Assembly: GCA_958430865.1 (NCBI GenBank)
Contig: CAUDNR010000199.1
Coordinates: 1-21,828, forward strand
Direction: 5' to 3'
Length of the DNA stretch: 21,828 bases
Source: Entrophospora sp. SA101
Lineage: Eukaryota > Glomeromycota > Glomeromycetes > Entrophosporales > Entrophosporaceae
Shown here one piece after another: positions 1 to 10,600 of this stretch. Position numbers and translations under genes: made by a program. Under the pieces are notes generated by a model, which did not search any database, was not told the origin of the DNA, and saw only the letters and a program-made list of their open reading frames with translations. How positions within the stretch are numbered: the stretch's first letter is position 1; each line of letters begins with the position of its first letter.

Positions 1-256
1 GAATTAGGCTGTCTCCAGCCATGTATAGAGTGGTAATCATCAACATTAAAACAAAACAAATTATTCATCTAAAATTTATATATATACCTGATAAATATTT
101 TAGAAAATTAAATATAATTATTAATTAGGTTGTTTATTACTTACATTTTCAAATATTCATTAATTTTTTTTGGATGATCACTTGCCAATTGTTTTTATAA
201 TTCTCAATAGTTTTGTAGCTGGTTGTAATCCCAATTCTAGACAAAGTGTCTATTGC

Positions 257-515
257 AATTAAAGATGTTAGCCGAAATTATTTCACTTAGTAAATGATTG
301 TCACTGAATCCGAAATGCCAAAATATTTTTACATAGTTGCCAAAATTAACTTTATTAATTGCTGAAATTATACTCAAAATTATTTGAACACTTTAACTCA
401 ATAGCCAAAATTCTGAGTAGTTTTTTTATGTCCATCATTATGAAAATATTGTAAATCTGAAATTGCCTGCCAAAATTGATTTTTTCAAAAACCATTTCAG
501 CTAACATCTTTAATT
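257..515. mobile_element. MITE-like inverted-repeat element
   Basis: A 22-bp arm at 257-278 (AATTAAAGATGTTAGCCGAA..) is matched by its reverse complement at 494-515 with a single C/T difference. The roughly 215 bp between the arms is non-coding and repeats the word GCCAAAA several times. No direct repeat outside the arms is evident. The arms contain TTAA symmetrically (259-262 and 510-513), which would suit a TTAA-targeting piggyBac-type element, but the inverted repeat runs through those bases, so the target site cannot be separated from the arm. It is probably an old non-autonomous DNA element; the superfamily is not assigned. Confidence 0.5.
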
Positions 516-719
516 CGAATGTCATGAATACAAACACTAACCATAACCATAATAATAAAAATATTAGTAGCAATGATTACATAGATATACAAACAATAAT
601 TTGTGAAATAGATCCTTATTTCAACAATCCCACATCTTGTATACATTTATGAAAATTTCACAAGAGGCTTAATTTCAAAAAAATATAATACATAGTTTTA
701 CATGTACATGTGTAAACTT

Positions 720-875
720 GATAAGTTGGTCAATTGATAAGTTGGTTTACTCAATAAGTCAGCCAAAACTTTCACAACATTTTCTTAATATTTAAGTAAT
801 TTAATTTGATAAGTCAGTTTACTCAATAAGTTGGTCATATGAGCTCACCCCCACATGACTGACTTATTGAGTTTA
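720..875. repeat. Cluster of short repeated motifs in direct and inverted orientation
   Basis: A 29-bp module (GATAAGTYRGTTTACTCAAT followed by AAGTYRGYC) occurs at 736-764 and again at 808-836. A shorter GATAAGTTGGTC copy is at 720-731. The core is present in reverse complement at 857-875 (GACTGACTTATTGAGTTTA), so 812-875 can fold as an imperfect hairpin. The sequence is non-coding. It could be the internal part of a decayed element or a group of binding sites; nothing identifies which. Confidence 0.5.
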
Positions 876-904
876 CATATGTATCAAACAATCAAAATCC
901 AAAG

Positions 905-1138
905 GGAGGAAAACAGCTCTGGAATTGTTAAATATAACCCAGGAACTTTTCTTTGAAAAAATTTGAAGCCTAGGTTTGAGGAGTTCATTGAATGGAACAT
1001 TCAATTGGGATATCAGATAAAAATAAAAAAAATTACAAACCAAAAAATTCTCAAGCTACTTCATCCAATTCTCAGAATGCTGATAAATGGGAAGAGTGGT
1101 GTCAGAATTTTATACTTTTTGGTGGTTGTTGTACATGA
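905..1138 (+). pseudogene. Possible decayed coding remnant, unassigned
   Basis: Three plus-strand frames carry protein-like composition in succession without a long open frame. The first reads KGRKTALELLNITQELFFEK before a TGA. The next, from about 963, reads KPRFEEFIEWNIQLGYQ. The third, from about 1014 to the TGA ending at 1138, is rich in Lys, Asn, Ser and Gln and contains NADKWEEWCQNF. A coding sequence with two frameshifts would produce this, but AT-rich chance frames could too. No family is recognised. Confidence 0.25.
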
Positions 1139-1477
1139 AAATGAAATTATGTGAATTCACAATTCACATATGTGAAATTCAAATTAGCCAATCAGAATTT
1201 CACCCCATTCCATAATATTTCAATTTCGCATACAATAGTGCTAAGTAGGAAAATTTTTGCCTTTAGCATGTTATCTTTTTTTTTTTAATTACTTAGATGG
1301 ATTTATTTAAATATGTCTTTTTAAGTAAAGGTGGCAGGCTAGCTTTAAATTAACAATAGGTTAATTGGGTGGGATTACATGTAAAAAGATTTGTAAATAT
1401 TTAATGATACATTAAATTTTATATAAATAAACATGGTTTCTAGGCCTCACTTTAGCACAAAAAAAAAAAACTGAATA

Positions 1478-1585
1478 GAGTTGCCTTCCGAAACTCATGA
1501 GTTTAGAACTATTCAAAATTAAAACCATTCTAAACTGGTTTAGAAAATGAGTCCAAATTCCTAAACTGTTCAAAACTCCTAAAAT
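1478..1585. repeat. Short dispersed repeat, copy A
   Basis: It begins GAGTTGCCTTCCGAAACTC and is full of TAAACT/AGTTTA words, including the near-palindrome TTCTAAACTGGTTTAGAA at 1528-1545. The same opening and the same internal words recur at 2067-2190 (copy B), both times preceded by TA. It is non-coding and most likely a small dispersed repeat or MITE remnant; the boundaries are approximate. Confidence 0.45.
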
Positions 1586-1766
1586 TCCAACTAACAAATA
1601 ATTTTAATAAAATAAAAACCATTCATATCCAATGTCAAGTTGTTAGCCTTTCTAAAATATTATTAATTTTTATGTCCACATGAACAGCTTCATCTAATAA
1701 TAATTTAGTACTAAGACAATCTCATGAAGGAGGTTTATAATTTGATCTGAGATTTTTTAACATGTT

Positions 1767-2067
1767 GATGAAAAAAGGGGTTTCAATTATTCTAAAGGGG
1801 ATACCACAAACCACAAAAAACCTTTAAAATTGAACAATCTATAATTCCTGCATGATGAGTTGTTAATAAACTGCAATCCCATTTGGCATGCGAGTGTGAA
1901 TACATTAAAGAAGAGATCAAAAAATATATATGTATATTGTTGCAGAAAGAGATGATGTAAGTGAATCTTTAAAAAATACAGCATATAAATCAAATACACA
2001 ATCACTTGCTAATTTTTGGGATAAAGATGAGATATTATCAAAAGAACTGGCAAAACTTCAGTATTAG
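1767..2067 (+). pseudogene. Relic of a hAT-type transposase N-terminus (BED zinc finger region)
   Basis: Plus-strand translation gives consecutive pieces in different frames. The first is DEKRGFNYSKGDTTNHKK from 1767. After a frameshift comes KIEQSIIPA, two TGA codons, then VVNKLQSHLACECEYIKEEI. After a second frameshift near 1928 comes MYIVAERDDVSES and SNTQSLANFWDKDEILSKEL, ending at TAG 2065-2067. The order fits the BED zinc finger and following linker of fungal hAT transposases as I remember them: a KLQSHLAxxC segment, then an 'S/T-L-x-x-F-W-D' linker. The first Cys pair of the finger is lost in the frameshifted stretch. The two adjacent TGAs are best explained as former CGA (Arg) codons. 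Nothing of the catalytic hAT body is seen. It is clearly dead. Confidence 0.5.
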
Positions 2068-2190
2068 AGTTGCCTTTCTAAACTCTAACCTCTTTTCTAA
2101 ACTAGTTTAGAAACCCTAAACTACTTTCAAAACTAACCCGAAACTCCTAAACTGTTTTCAAAACTCCCCTAAACTGGTTTTATGACATAA
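2067..2190. repeat. Short dispersed repeat, copy B
   Basis: It opens GAGTTGCCTTTCTAAACTC, matching copy A at 1478. It contains the perfect 20-bp palindrome TTTCTAAACTAGTTTAGAAA at 2094-2113, followed by several more TAAACT/GAAACT words. It begins exactly where the hAT relic stops, so it may have inserted there. The right boundary is approximate. Confidence 0.45.
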
Positions 2191-2238
2191 AATATAAATA
2201 ACAACTTATTGTTTTACAAACCTTAAAAAATAAAAAAA

Positions 2239-2702
2239 TCATTACCTTGAAAATTGATCACAATAGCAAGTTCTAACAACCTTAGTGGTACAGGTAAAAA
2301 ATGCATTTCATGTTTAAATCTAGTTACTTCTAAATTTGGAGCATTTGGTAAAATATTACATCTGCACCTCTGTAGTAAAAAATGTTCTATATGAAACAAA
2401 AATATGGAATCAAACAGGGTTGGCGAATGTGTGGTCCATTGATGGTTCATTGATGGTCTATTGGGTCCATTAGTGTAACATTTTAACTATATTTAGTATT
2501 TTATTAATTGCAATGGACCAGCTCAAAATTCATCAGTTCTCAATGGACCAGTCAATCTGCCAACCCTGGAATCAAAGATCATACAGACTGCCCCACCAAT
2601 CAACTTTTCAGAATTCACAAATTCCATTCCATACAAAATTAAAAAATATAAAAAAATATTGTACAGAATTGAAAGTTCTATGGAATCTCTACTGACTGGT
2701 TA
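2239..2702 (-). pseudogene. Unassigned open frame interrupted by the hAT MITE
   Basis: With the MITE (2415-2568) and one target copy removed, the minus strand reads without a stop from just after a TAA at 2700-2702 to about 2244. It passes GMEFVNSEKLIGGAVCMIFDS and then IFLFHIEHFLLQRCRCNILP, NLEVTRFKHEMHFLPVPLRL and LELAIVINFQ, and ends at a GTAATG that could be a splice donor. The insertion plus duplication is 162 bp, a multiple of three, so the frame is kept on both sides. I do not recognise the product. It could be a broken exon, part of another transposon, or chance; the continuity across the insertion is the main argument for coding. Confidence 0.3.
2415..2568. mobile_element. hAT-type MITE with 8-bp target site duplication
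   Basis: A 154-bp element starts CAGGGTTGGC and ends GCCAACCCTG. It is flanked by the identical 8-bp direct repeat GAATCAAA at 2407-2414 and 2569-2576. An 8-bp duplication with CAGGG-type ends is the signature of the hAT superfamily. Beyond the perfect 10-bp tips the inverted repeats continue imperfectly: TGGTCCATTGA is shared about 7-8 bases further in. The interior has several more copies of GGTCCATTGATGG-like words and no coding capacity, so it must have been moved in trans by a hAT transposase. Confidence 0.85.
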
Positions 2703-2930
2703 CAAAACTATTCAACTCAAACTTCCCCGAAACAAAGACACCAAAAAATATATGAAGTTATTTTAAGTTGATTGTATTTTGTTAAAAAAATCAATATCTT
2801 GCCAGGTTTCCATTATTTTATTCACCCTTTGTGGCATACTATTTATTACTCTATTAATTCTTTCTGGACTAATATTAAACCATTTCTATTTTAATGAACT
2901 GAATAGTCCTTCTTTTTAAATCTGACTATA

Positions 2931-3099
2931 CATGCAGCCCAAATTGGTTTGGTGATTTTGATGGTCAAAATTATTTCAATTTTGATGGTAGAAAGTAGAA
3001 ATTAATTACAGCACTCAATATTAAAAATATAAGTGTAACACCCCTTTATGACATGTGTAACACACTTTATGACAGTGTCAAAATATTTTGGGCTGCATG
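2931..3099. mobile_element. MITE-like element with 13-bp perfect inverted repeat
   Basis: CATGCAGCCCAAA at 2931-2943 is the exact reverse complement of TTTGGGCTGCATG at 3087-3099, giving a 169-bp unit. The interior is non-coding. It contains a short tandem repeat (GTGTAACACxxxTTTATGACA at 3033-3053 and GTGTAACACACTTTATGACA at 3055-3074) and a duplicated TTTTGATGGT. No clean target duplication is visible; TCTGAC occurs on both sides but at unequal distances. It is probably a non-autonomous DNA transposon remnant of unknown superfamily. Confidence 0.45.
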
Positions 3100-4983
3100 C
3101 ATAATTCTGACATAAACTTTTAATGGTATATATTTCAACTGCACTTTTGGATCTATTTGGCTATTTATTTCTCTATATGAATAATTGGCCTTTTTTAGCC
3201 AATAATTTCTCCACATTTAAATCAGATAATTGAGTAGTAGCTTTGGGTATTTTAAATTTTCTTTAAAAAAATAAAATGTTGAAATTTAAAAAATGAATTA
3301 TCTAATTTGTGATTTTTTTAAAATTATAACTTATTTGAGTATTTTTAAGACATCCCAACAATTAATTTACCCAATGTTCTAAAATTTTTATTCAATTGTT
3401 TTTAATTATTTTCAATGATAAACAAGTGTTCTTGTTATTATATTTTTAACCGGGAAGTGAGATTTTAAATGGTTAGATAACTTAATAGTTATAAATGACA
3501 AGTGTATACTAAATTAGAATTAAATTTTTTAGTACAGTACACAGTATGTATATATAAGGTAGGTACTGACTTTTTATATTATGTAAATTTTGTGCAATAA
3601 TGGGAGGTTAAGTATGGTTATTTTCTATACCAAGTCACACGAAATTCCTCTTTTGAGGGCGTGTTGGATTACAGTATTGGTATATCAATTTTTAATACTG
3701 TAATATATGCGCAGATCATACCATACCATCTGCACGAACCATACCATATGTACTCATTTTTTACTAATTAGTGTAAACATGCGATCAAATACTTTTGTCT
3801 AGGGAGTGTATGTAAAATTTTCTTTAAGAAATTACATTTTTAATTATTGATGGGTGGGTTTAAACAATTTTTTTTATTAGTGATAAGGTTTCCAACAGGT
3901 TAACATGTGGATTTTATTTTTTACTGGATGACTGAAATTGTGATTTTTTAATGGTTTTGGTAATTATCAAAATATTATATAGCTTTTAAACAAATAATAA
4001 TAAAATGTATTTTGGAACATTCTAAACATTTTCTATTAAGGTGAAAAGACATGTTTTATATATACATCTTATCTGGTGATTTTTAATTATATTAATATTT
4101 AATTAATTAGTTGCGGCTTACAGTTCTTCGCCCAACATGTAAAAATTTTTTAATAATACAGTTACAGAATTAAGCATATCATATATTAAAAGAGTACAGT
4201 ACAAGATCTGTTCTGTTAACTAATATGCGTGCATTCTTTTCAAAAAAAAATTTATTTTATGAACTTAACAATTTATCTATTAGATTCACAAACTTCCAAC
4301 AAGACAAAATAATTATTTTATTTGATAAATAAATAAAATTATATTGTAATAGATGGGTTTTTATTTTCGGAAATTATGTAAATGACACAATGTTAAAAGA
4401 AGAATCATTGAGCCAATCACTTGAATCTTTGTTTACAACATTCGTGAATATTTTTTAAATTATTTTGGATAGAGCATATTAACATTAATATTTTTTAAAT
4501 AATTAAGATTTAATTATATTAATCTATTTACAAAAAAAAAAAAAAAAAAAATACTACCCATGAATATTTTTCCATATTAATATATATTAGAGAGTGTGTA
4601 TTGTAAAATGAAGAAAACGCCAAAGGAAACTTTAGTGACAAGAATGTTGTAATTAAATATGTAAACGAAAAAATTAGTATATAACTAAATAATAATAATA
4701 ATGATTAACAGTAATAGTAAGTGAATTTATTTATAGTATGTATGTATGTATGTATATACTAAAAAAATAAAACCTTTTTTTACAATTAAGGCTTGGAGCA
4801 TAATAATTAAAAAAAATCTTTTTTTATTTCTTGGGAATATTACTATTATTTTTTTGAAAAGATAAAATAAAATAAAAAAACTTTAAATTTTCAATAATTA
4901 TCATCATAGTAAAAATCACAGTCATTGCACTATATACTTAATAATAATATCCAATTATTTCTATACACACCATTATAATTTCT
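3100..4983. other. AT-rich intergenic stretch downstream of the WD40 gene
   Basis: I see no gene here. Notable items are a hairpin with an 11-bp perfect stem at 3668-3678 and 3694-3704 (ATTACAGTATT and its complement), a run of 20 A at 4532-4551, and a (GTAT)n microsatellite near 4736-4756. The last couple of hundred bases before 4984 should hold the 3' untranslated region of the minus-strand WD40 gene. Confidence 0.5.
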
Positions 4984-7644
4984 TTATACTCTTAATGCCT
5001 GTACAGTATCACCAAATACTACAGCTATCCACTCTGGACACTTAGTGCTCCAACTTAATTGACTTATTTCTGCTGGTGCTCTATAAGCCAAATAAGGATC
5101 TTGATGAAATTTGGGTGGTGACGAATCTCCCAGATCCCATACAATAACATGACAATCATCTCCACCACTACACAAACTATTTGATGAATTTGGTGACCAA
5201 TTAACACAATTCACAGATGCCTTGTGACCAGCCAACTCTGCCACTAATGCACCTGGTGACCTAATATCTAATATTCTGACTTCTGATGAATCCATATGAA
5301 ACGTGGCTATGTAAGTTGGAGCTATTTTATTGAAACATAAACGAAGCAGTTCATTGTTATTTGGTGGATTATACATTTTTGATGATAATGTAGTTTGAGG
5401 TGATGACGCTTCATAAAGTATGGTAGAATGTTCTAGTTTTCTATTATTAATAATGGATATTTGATGATTGATGATATAATTGATAATTAAATGATAATAG
5501 TAAAATCATTAGCAATATTAATACAACTGATCCATAATCTTTCATTAACTACCATACCTTAAATCAAACAATCTTACACTTCCATCAGCTCCAACACTAG
5601 CAAAAACATCAGTTGCATTTGTAAGAAATGCTACATCATAAACTTCTTTATCATGAGCTATCAATTGAGTTTTTGCTTGACCTGTTTCAACATTCCATAC
5701 AGTACATGTTGTATCTATACTAGATGTGACTGCCAATGATGGATCCATTTCATTCCAATCAAATGATGTTAAAGGTGCTTTGAAGTCTGCCTTTTGCTAT
5801 TAATAATAATAATATTATTATAGTTGTTAAGAATTATGAGATATAGATATGTTGATTATTTAAAAAGAATTATATTATTATTAATAAAAAATATTAATTA
5901 ATAATTAAATAACAATATAATATATATATATCAATTATTCACATTTTTTAATTCTTGTCTTTCCACAAGTCTTTGCTGTTTGAATCCTATATGATGATGA
6001 TTTGCTCCAATGGTATTCCCTACATTATTTCCACCAGCATCATCTATAATTTCCCATAATTTTAGATATTCACCAGTTGTTGCCAATAAATCAGGTGTTG
6101 ATCCACCCTAAAAATTAAACATTTGAAGGAATAAATATTCAATAAAATATTTGATGAATGCTGAAATAAAATAAATATATATCTGTCTGTGTAAATATAT
6201 TGTTATCCTATATTATATTATATTATATTATATTATATTATATTATATTATATTATATTACATAGATTCAGTTTAGAAATGTCTCTTCTGTGTAACTAAC
6301 TCTCTTTTACAAACAGGGATATCTAATATATTTCTCCATATAAATCCTATAATTTATCATTTTATTATTATAATTACAAATACTGACTTTATATGGTTCC
6401 CAAAGTACTTTTGTTATAGGATATCGATGATCTGCTTCAGCTATTCTAACAAAATCTGATGCCATTGGACGTGGAAGATATGGATCATCATAGGCAAGTT
6501 CTGATAATGTAATTATTTCAATCTTTATATATACAGATAGATAATAGATAATAATATAATAAATGAATGATTAGTATCAATTATTCTCCACCGCAAACAA
6601 ATACATATAAATTACCTTGTTTGAATATTCTTCAATAAAACTTCCTATTGCTAATCTAAAAGATTCATCACCAGGTCTTTTTGACCAATCTAATCCGTAA
6701 AGTGACCAAGGAGCTCTATATTCATACATTTCCTTTTTTAATGCTACTTTACCCTCTTGATGATGATGGTGGTGATGAGGGTAATGATGATGATGGTGAT
6801 GAGGGTGATGATGTTGGTGATATAATTCGCCGTTAGTAGTACCATTAGCAATATTGTTAGGATTAGTAACATCATAGCCATTAATACATGGAGTTAAAGG
6901 TGGCGAGGTAGTTTGCTTTATGGGAATTAGAGAATTTTGGCGATAACTATTATAAGGAGTAACAGAAGAAGGCGGAGTATGAGTGTGTACAGTAGAAGCA
7001 GAAGAATGTGTTAACGATGGTGGTGGCGCATTGGAGTGTAAGTTATTATTAATATTGTTAGTGTAATGTTGTGGTAGAGATAAAGGTGGTAAAAGTGGTT
7101 GATGCGATGATGATGGCGGTACTAAAGGCGAGATTTGTTGTTGTTGTACTTGTTCTGATTTTATTGACGGTGATAATTGTGATGGTGATAAATGAGGCGG
7201 GAGTGGTGGTAGTAAAGGTGATAATTGTGGTTGCAATAGTAAAGGAGTTGATATTGACTGCTGCTGTTGTTGTGTACGATATGTAGTGGAAGTTAATGGA
7301 GGTGATAATGCCGGTGCGTTTGTTGTAATATTATTAATAGTGTTTGTTGTAATATTTGGATTAGTAGGAGTAATATTTGTTGAAGAAGAAGAACCATTAG
7401 CAGTAGAATTAGTAGAAGTCATTGGAAGAGGAAAAGAAGGTACAGTCGAAAATAATGCTTGAGATTGTCGTGGAGTAGGAGGATTTGGTTGCTGTTGACG
7501 AATCGAAGGGGATGATGTATTAATAGTAACAGGAGCTGACAATGATGTGTCAGTAGCATAATATGAATTATTATTTGTATTATTAATATTTGTATTTGGT
7601 GGCGAGTAAGAAGGAGTTCTCATTGTTGAAAGTGGATGAGTCAT
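4984..7644 (-). CDS. DCAF7: DCAF7/WDR68-type WD40 repeat protein, 674 codons in five exons
   Basis: Exons on the minus strand: 7644-6616, 6522-6388, 6107-5943, 5796-5558 and 5440-4984. They have GT..AG borders and consistent phases, 2025 nt in all. The start is the ATG at 7644; an in-frame TAA lies upstream at 7683-7681, with only a TTG between. From residue 310 the protein matches the DCAF7 (WDR68, HAN11, plant TTG1/AN11) core: [29 protein letters not shown], a [13 protein letters not shown] segment, [43 protein letters not shown] and HVIVWDLGD. This core is about 365 residues, close to the 342 of the animal protein. Animal DCAF7 is a beta-propeller scaffold for DYRK1/HIPK kinases and a DDB1-CUL4 substrate receptor; the same job here is inferred. 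Residues 1-309 are a low-complexity extension (Asn, Ser, Thr, Pro, Gln) ending in a His-rich run at about 276-295. No damage is seen. Confidence 0.9.
6209..6260. repeat. (TATTA)n microsatellite in intron 2 of the WD40 gene
   Basis: Ten uninterrupted copies of the pentamer TATTA run from 6211 to 6260, with a partial copy in front. It lies wholly inside the second intron of the DCAF7-like gene (6108-6387). Length variation would change intron size but not the protein. Confidence 0.9.
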
Positions 7645-10600
7645 TATTTTTACTTGTAAAGTTGTTGTTGTTTTCAAGCTTTAGATCTTTTTGAGAATGT
7701 CTAAACAATATATACTTGTATATTTAAAAATGTAAACCTAAATCTTTCTGTAATTATGTTTGTCACTACTCTTCTTTTTTAAAAATTATATAAAGATTGG
7801 TTTGTCAAGTAATGCTACAGAAAAAAAAATTTTTTAAAAAAAAAAAATCAGATAAAAATTTTTACAAAAAATGAAATAACAAACATAAACAAATAAAATA
7901 TTATAACACATATATTTTTAAAGGAGTATTATTATGCTCTGATAAAAAAATAAAAAATAAAAATATAAAAAAAATCGCGTTTTTTATAATTGTTAGAATA
8001 TTTTAGACTATTAATTTAGACTATACAGGTAATAAATAAATATAAAAATAAAATTTAAAAAATGATATTAATTTTTTTTGATATTAATTGTATGTATATA
8101 AAAAATTAAAATTACTTTATCATCATATGCTCATATTAATTTTATATTAGTGTGCGATTGATTAGGTTGGTGATTAGGTTCGATTAGGATTGATGATTCA
8201 TTGATTGATTGATTGATTAACGGATACCTTTGTTTTTTTTGCAATATTTTTTATTGCAAGCTGTCAAAAAGTCTTTACTTTTTGTGTCATTATTATCTTT
8301 CCTCACATATATATTTACATATATTTACATATTGTCAATCCATAATAATCATTATTATTATTATGATCAGATGAAATTAGTTGTTTGATGTGTGTGTAAC
8401 ACTACTTCATCATCGCATTTCTTCAATTATTAGTATTAGGTTTTTAATTTCTTACAGTCAGAGCTTACCAGAATGTTACACGTAATTTATCAAAAAATTT
8501 TAATAGGCTTTAAACTGCAAGTTTAAAGAATAATTAAATACGATGTAATAATATACACCGCTTTTTTAATTCCTTGTATCAATTGCAAATCTTTCAATAA
8601 TCACATAACGGGTTCTGGATTGCTATTGCTATTACTATATTAGATCTTTGTGTAAATACATAATTTTTATAAATCGGATAAAATAGTGTCCATAGTTTCG
8701 TGAGAAATTAGTAAATGTACACACCACCTTAAAATCATCTCCTTCTCCATGAGTTTTTTCATGAATGCCAAATTTCTTAATTATTTTCACATTTATAATT
8801 AAAAATTATAATCCTTATTATTATTATTACTATTATTATTAATGGTAATTATTAATTACACTTGCTTGGTTATTAATATTAATTTGTTGGTAGTGATAAT
8901 TAGATTATTGCTATCGTCTTTATTAATTATTATCTTTATTCGTAATAAATACTATTGTTACTGCTGGTATTATTTGAACATTATTATTGCTGCCACTGCC
9001 ATCAATAATATCGAATCTTCTATGTTGTTTTATGTATTGTTGAATTATTTAAACAGAAAAAGAATAAATAAAATGTTATTATATTATTATTTTTGTTAGC
9101 TGACTTTTCTATAATAAAAAAAATTAAAGGATAAAGTTAAAAAGCATTATTCATTTCGTAAAATCGTAAGTTTTTTCCAAATTAGGAAATGGAAATCAGT
9201 CCCATATGGATTACACAATCAATATATTTAATATATTTTTATTATTATATGATTGCTTAACTTTTTATCAACTAAAAAAACTTTTTCGTTGAAATTCATA
9301 AACATCATTTTTTTCAATTAGCTGTTAAGTTATTAAAATAAAGCAATGATTTTCTGAAAATGTCAAATTTTTGACATGGAACAAATTATTTATGGCAATT
9401 GTTTGTAAAACAATGAACTAATTCATTAATTCAGTGATTGATAACAAAAAAAAAATTTTTTTTGAAAACTATTTTTAGTAAAAAAAAAAGTTCTTTGATG
9501 AAGTTTCAAAAATATCTGATATAGCTAGCATGTTAATAATTGTAATTGAAGTTTTCTTAATTAGGAAAGCTTATTTATGGGGTTAAATTTATATTAAATT
9601 CGCACACACACGTATATAATGTATAAGATATCGATACACGTGTTAATGTGAATAGTAATAGAAAGATATTAAATGAACTTGTCGTTTGAATGAATTTTTA
9701 GAATTTTTCCCATGAACAAAAACTAAAAAAATTTAAATTAAAAAAAAAAAAATTTATACACTAAGGAGCCACACAATTTTCTTTCATAATTATTACATTA
9801 TCTGCCTGTTTAACTAAATTTAATTAAGAAGATAACTCTCCCAAAAGAAACACAAATTTAATAATCATATAAACAAACAGATCTTAATTCTTGTATTTAA
9901 TGGACACACAAATTTTAACAATCACTGTATTTATTATTTACATAATTTTTATCTAATTTATCGGCATAAAAATTAATTTGTCGAAAAAAAAACCACTTAT
10001 CATTATTATATGAGGCAAAACCAGAAACAGTGCCACATAAAATTTGGCGGTTTTCCACAATAAATTGTATAACTTAACTTTTTTTTATATTTACTTTACA
10101 TTATAATAACTACAGGGGTTTTTTGCTCAATCTTATTGGTCATCGAGCCTTATCATTTAATATTAACGATTCTTTATCATGCCATTTGCTACCCCAATAT
10201 TAACAAATTTAAATTCACGTGTAACGTACCATTTGGCTTTTTTTGTTTTCATTTTCACGTTATTAACACAGGTAGGTAGGTGTATGAACTAGGCAAAATG
10301 TCTTCTGCTGCCGTCACAATAGGGTTCAGCATTACGTCTATAAGCCATAGCCGTCCGTTTACAAATTAAAAAATAAAAAAAGTTAGGATACAGATAAATT
10401 TGCGGAAAAATTAGGTCAAATTGGTTTGTCACCAAAACTATTTTGAAGTGGTGAAAGTCAAAGGTAAAATTAAAAGTTATATGTCAAAACTAAATCAAAA
10501 GTCAAATCTAGTTTCGACTTATGGCGTGATGATACTTTTTTTACTGGTTCTAGAACAACTTGCAAACTTTTTCGATAACAAAATCATATAATTCATAGTT

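Noticed and set aside
3668..3704. 11-bp perfect hairpin as a possible terminator or RNA gene
   Set aside because: A single AT-rich stem in a eukaryotic intergenic region with no associated gene; more likely a fragment of a MITE end.
7071..7286. Val/Ile-rich plus-strand frame
   Set aside because: Antisense shadow of the low-complexity first exon of the WD40 gene.
7645..7677. Start of the WD40 gene at 7677
   Set aside because: The codon at 7675-7677 is TTG and is preceded in frame by TAA; the first ATG is at 7644.
8160..8190. GGTTCGATTAG, resembling a tRNA B box
   Set aside because: The final CC of the B box is missing and no A box or cloverleaf stems can be placed around it.
8842..9099. 85-codon plus-strand frame with hydrophobic Ile/Leu/Tyr/Asn composition
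   Set aside because: It is the product of ATT/TTA-type simple sequence; no motif, splice context or protein-like variety.
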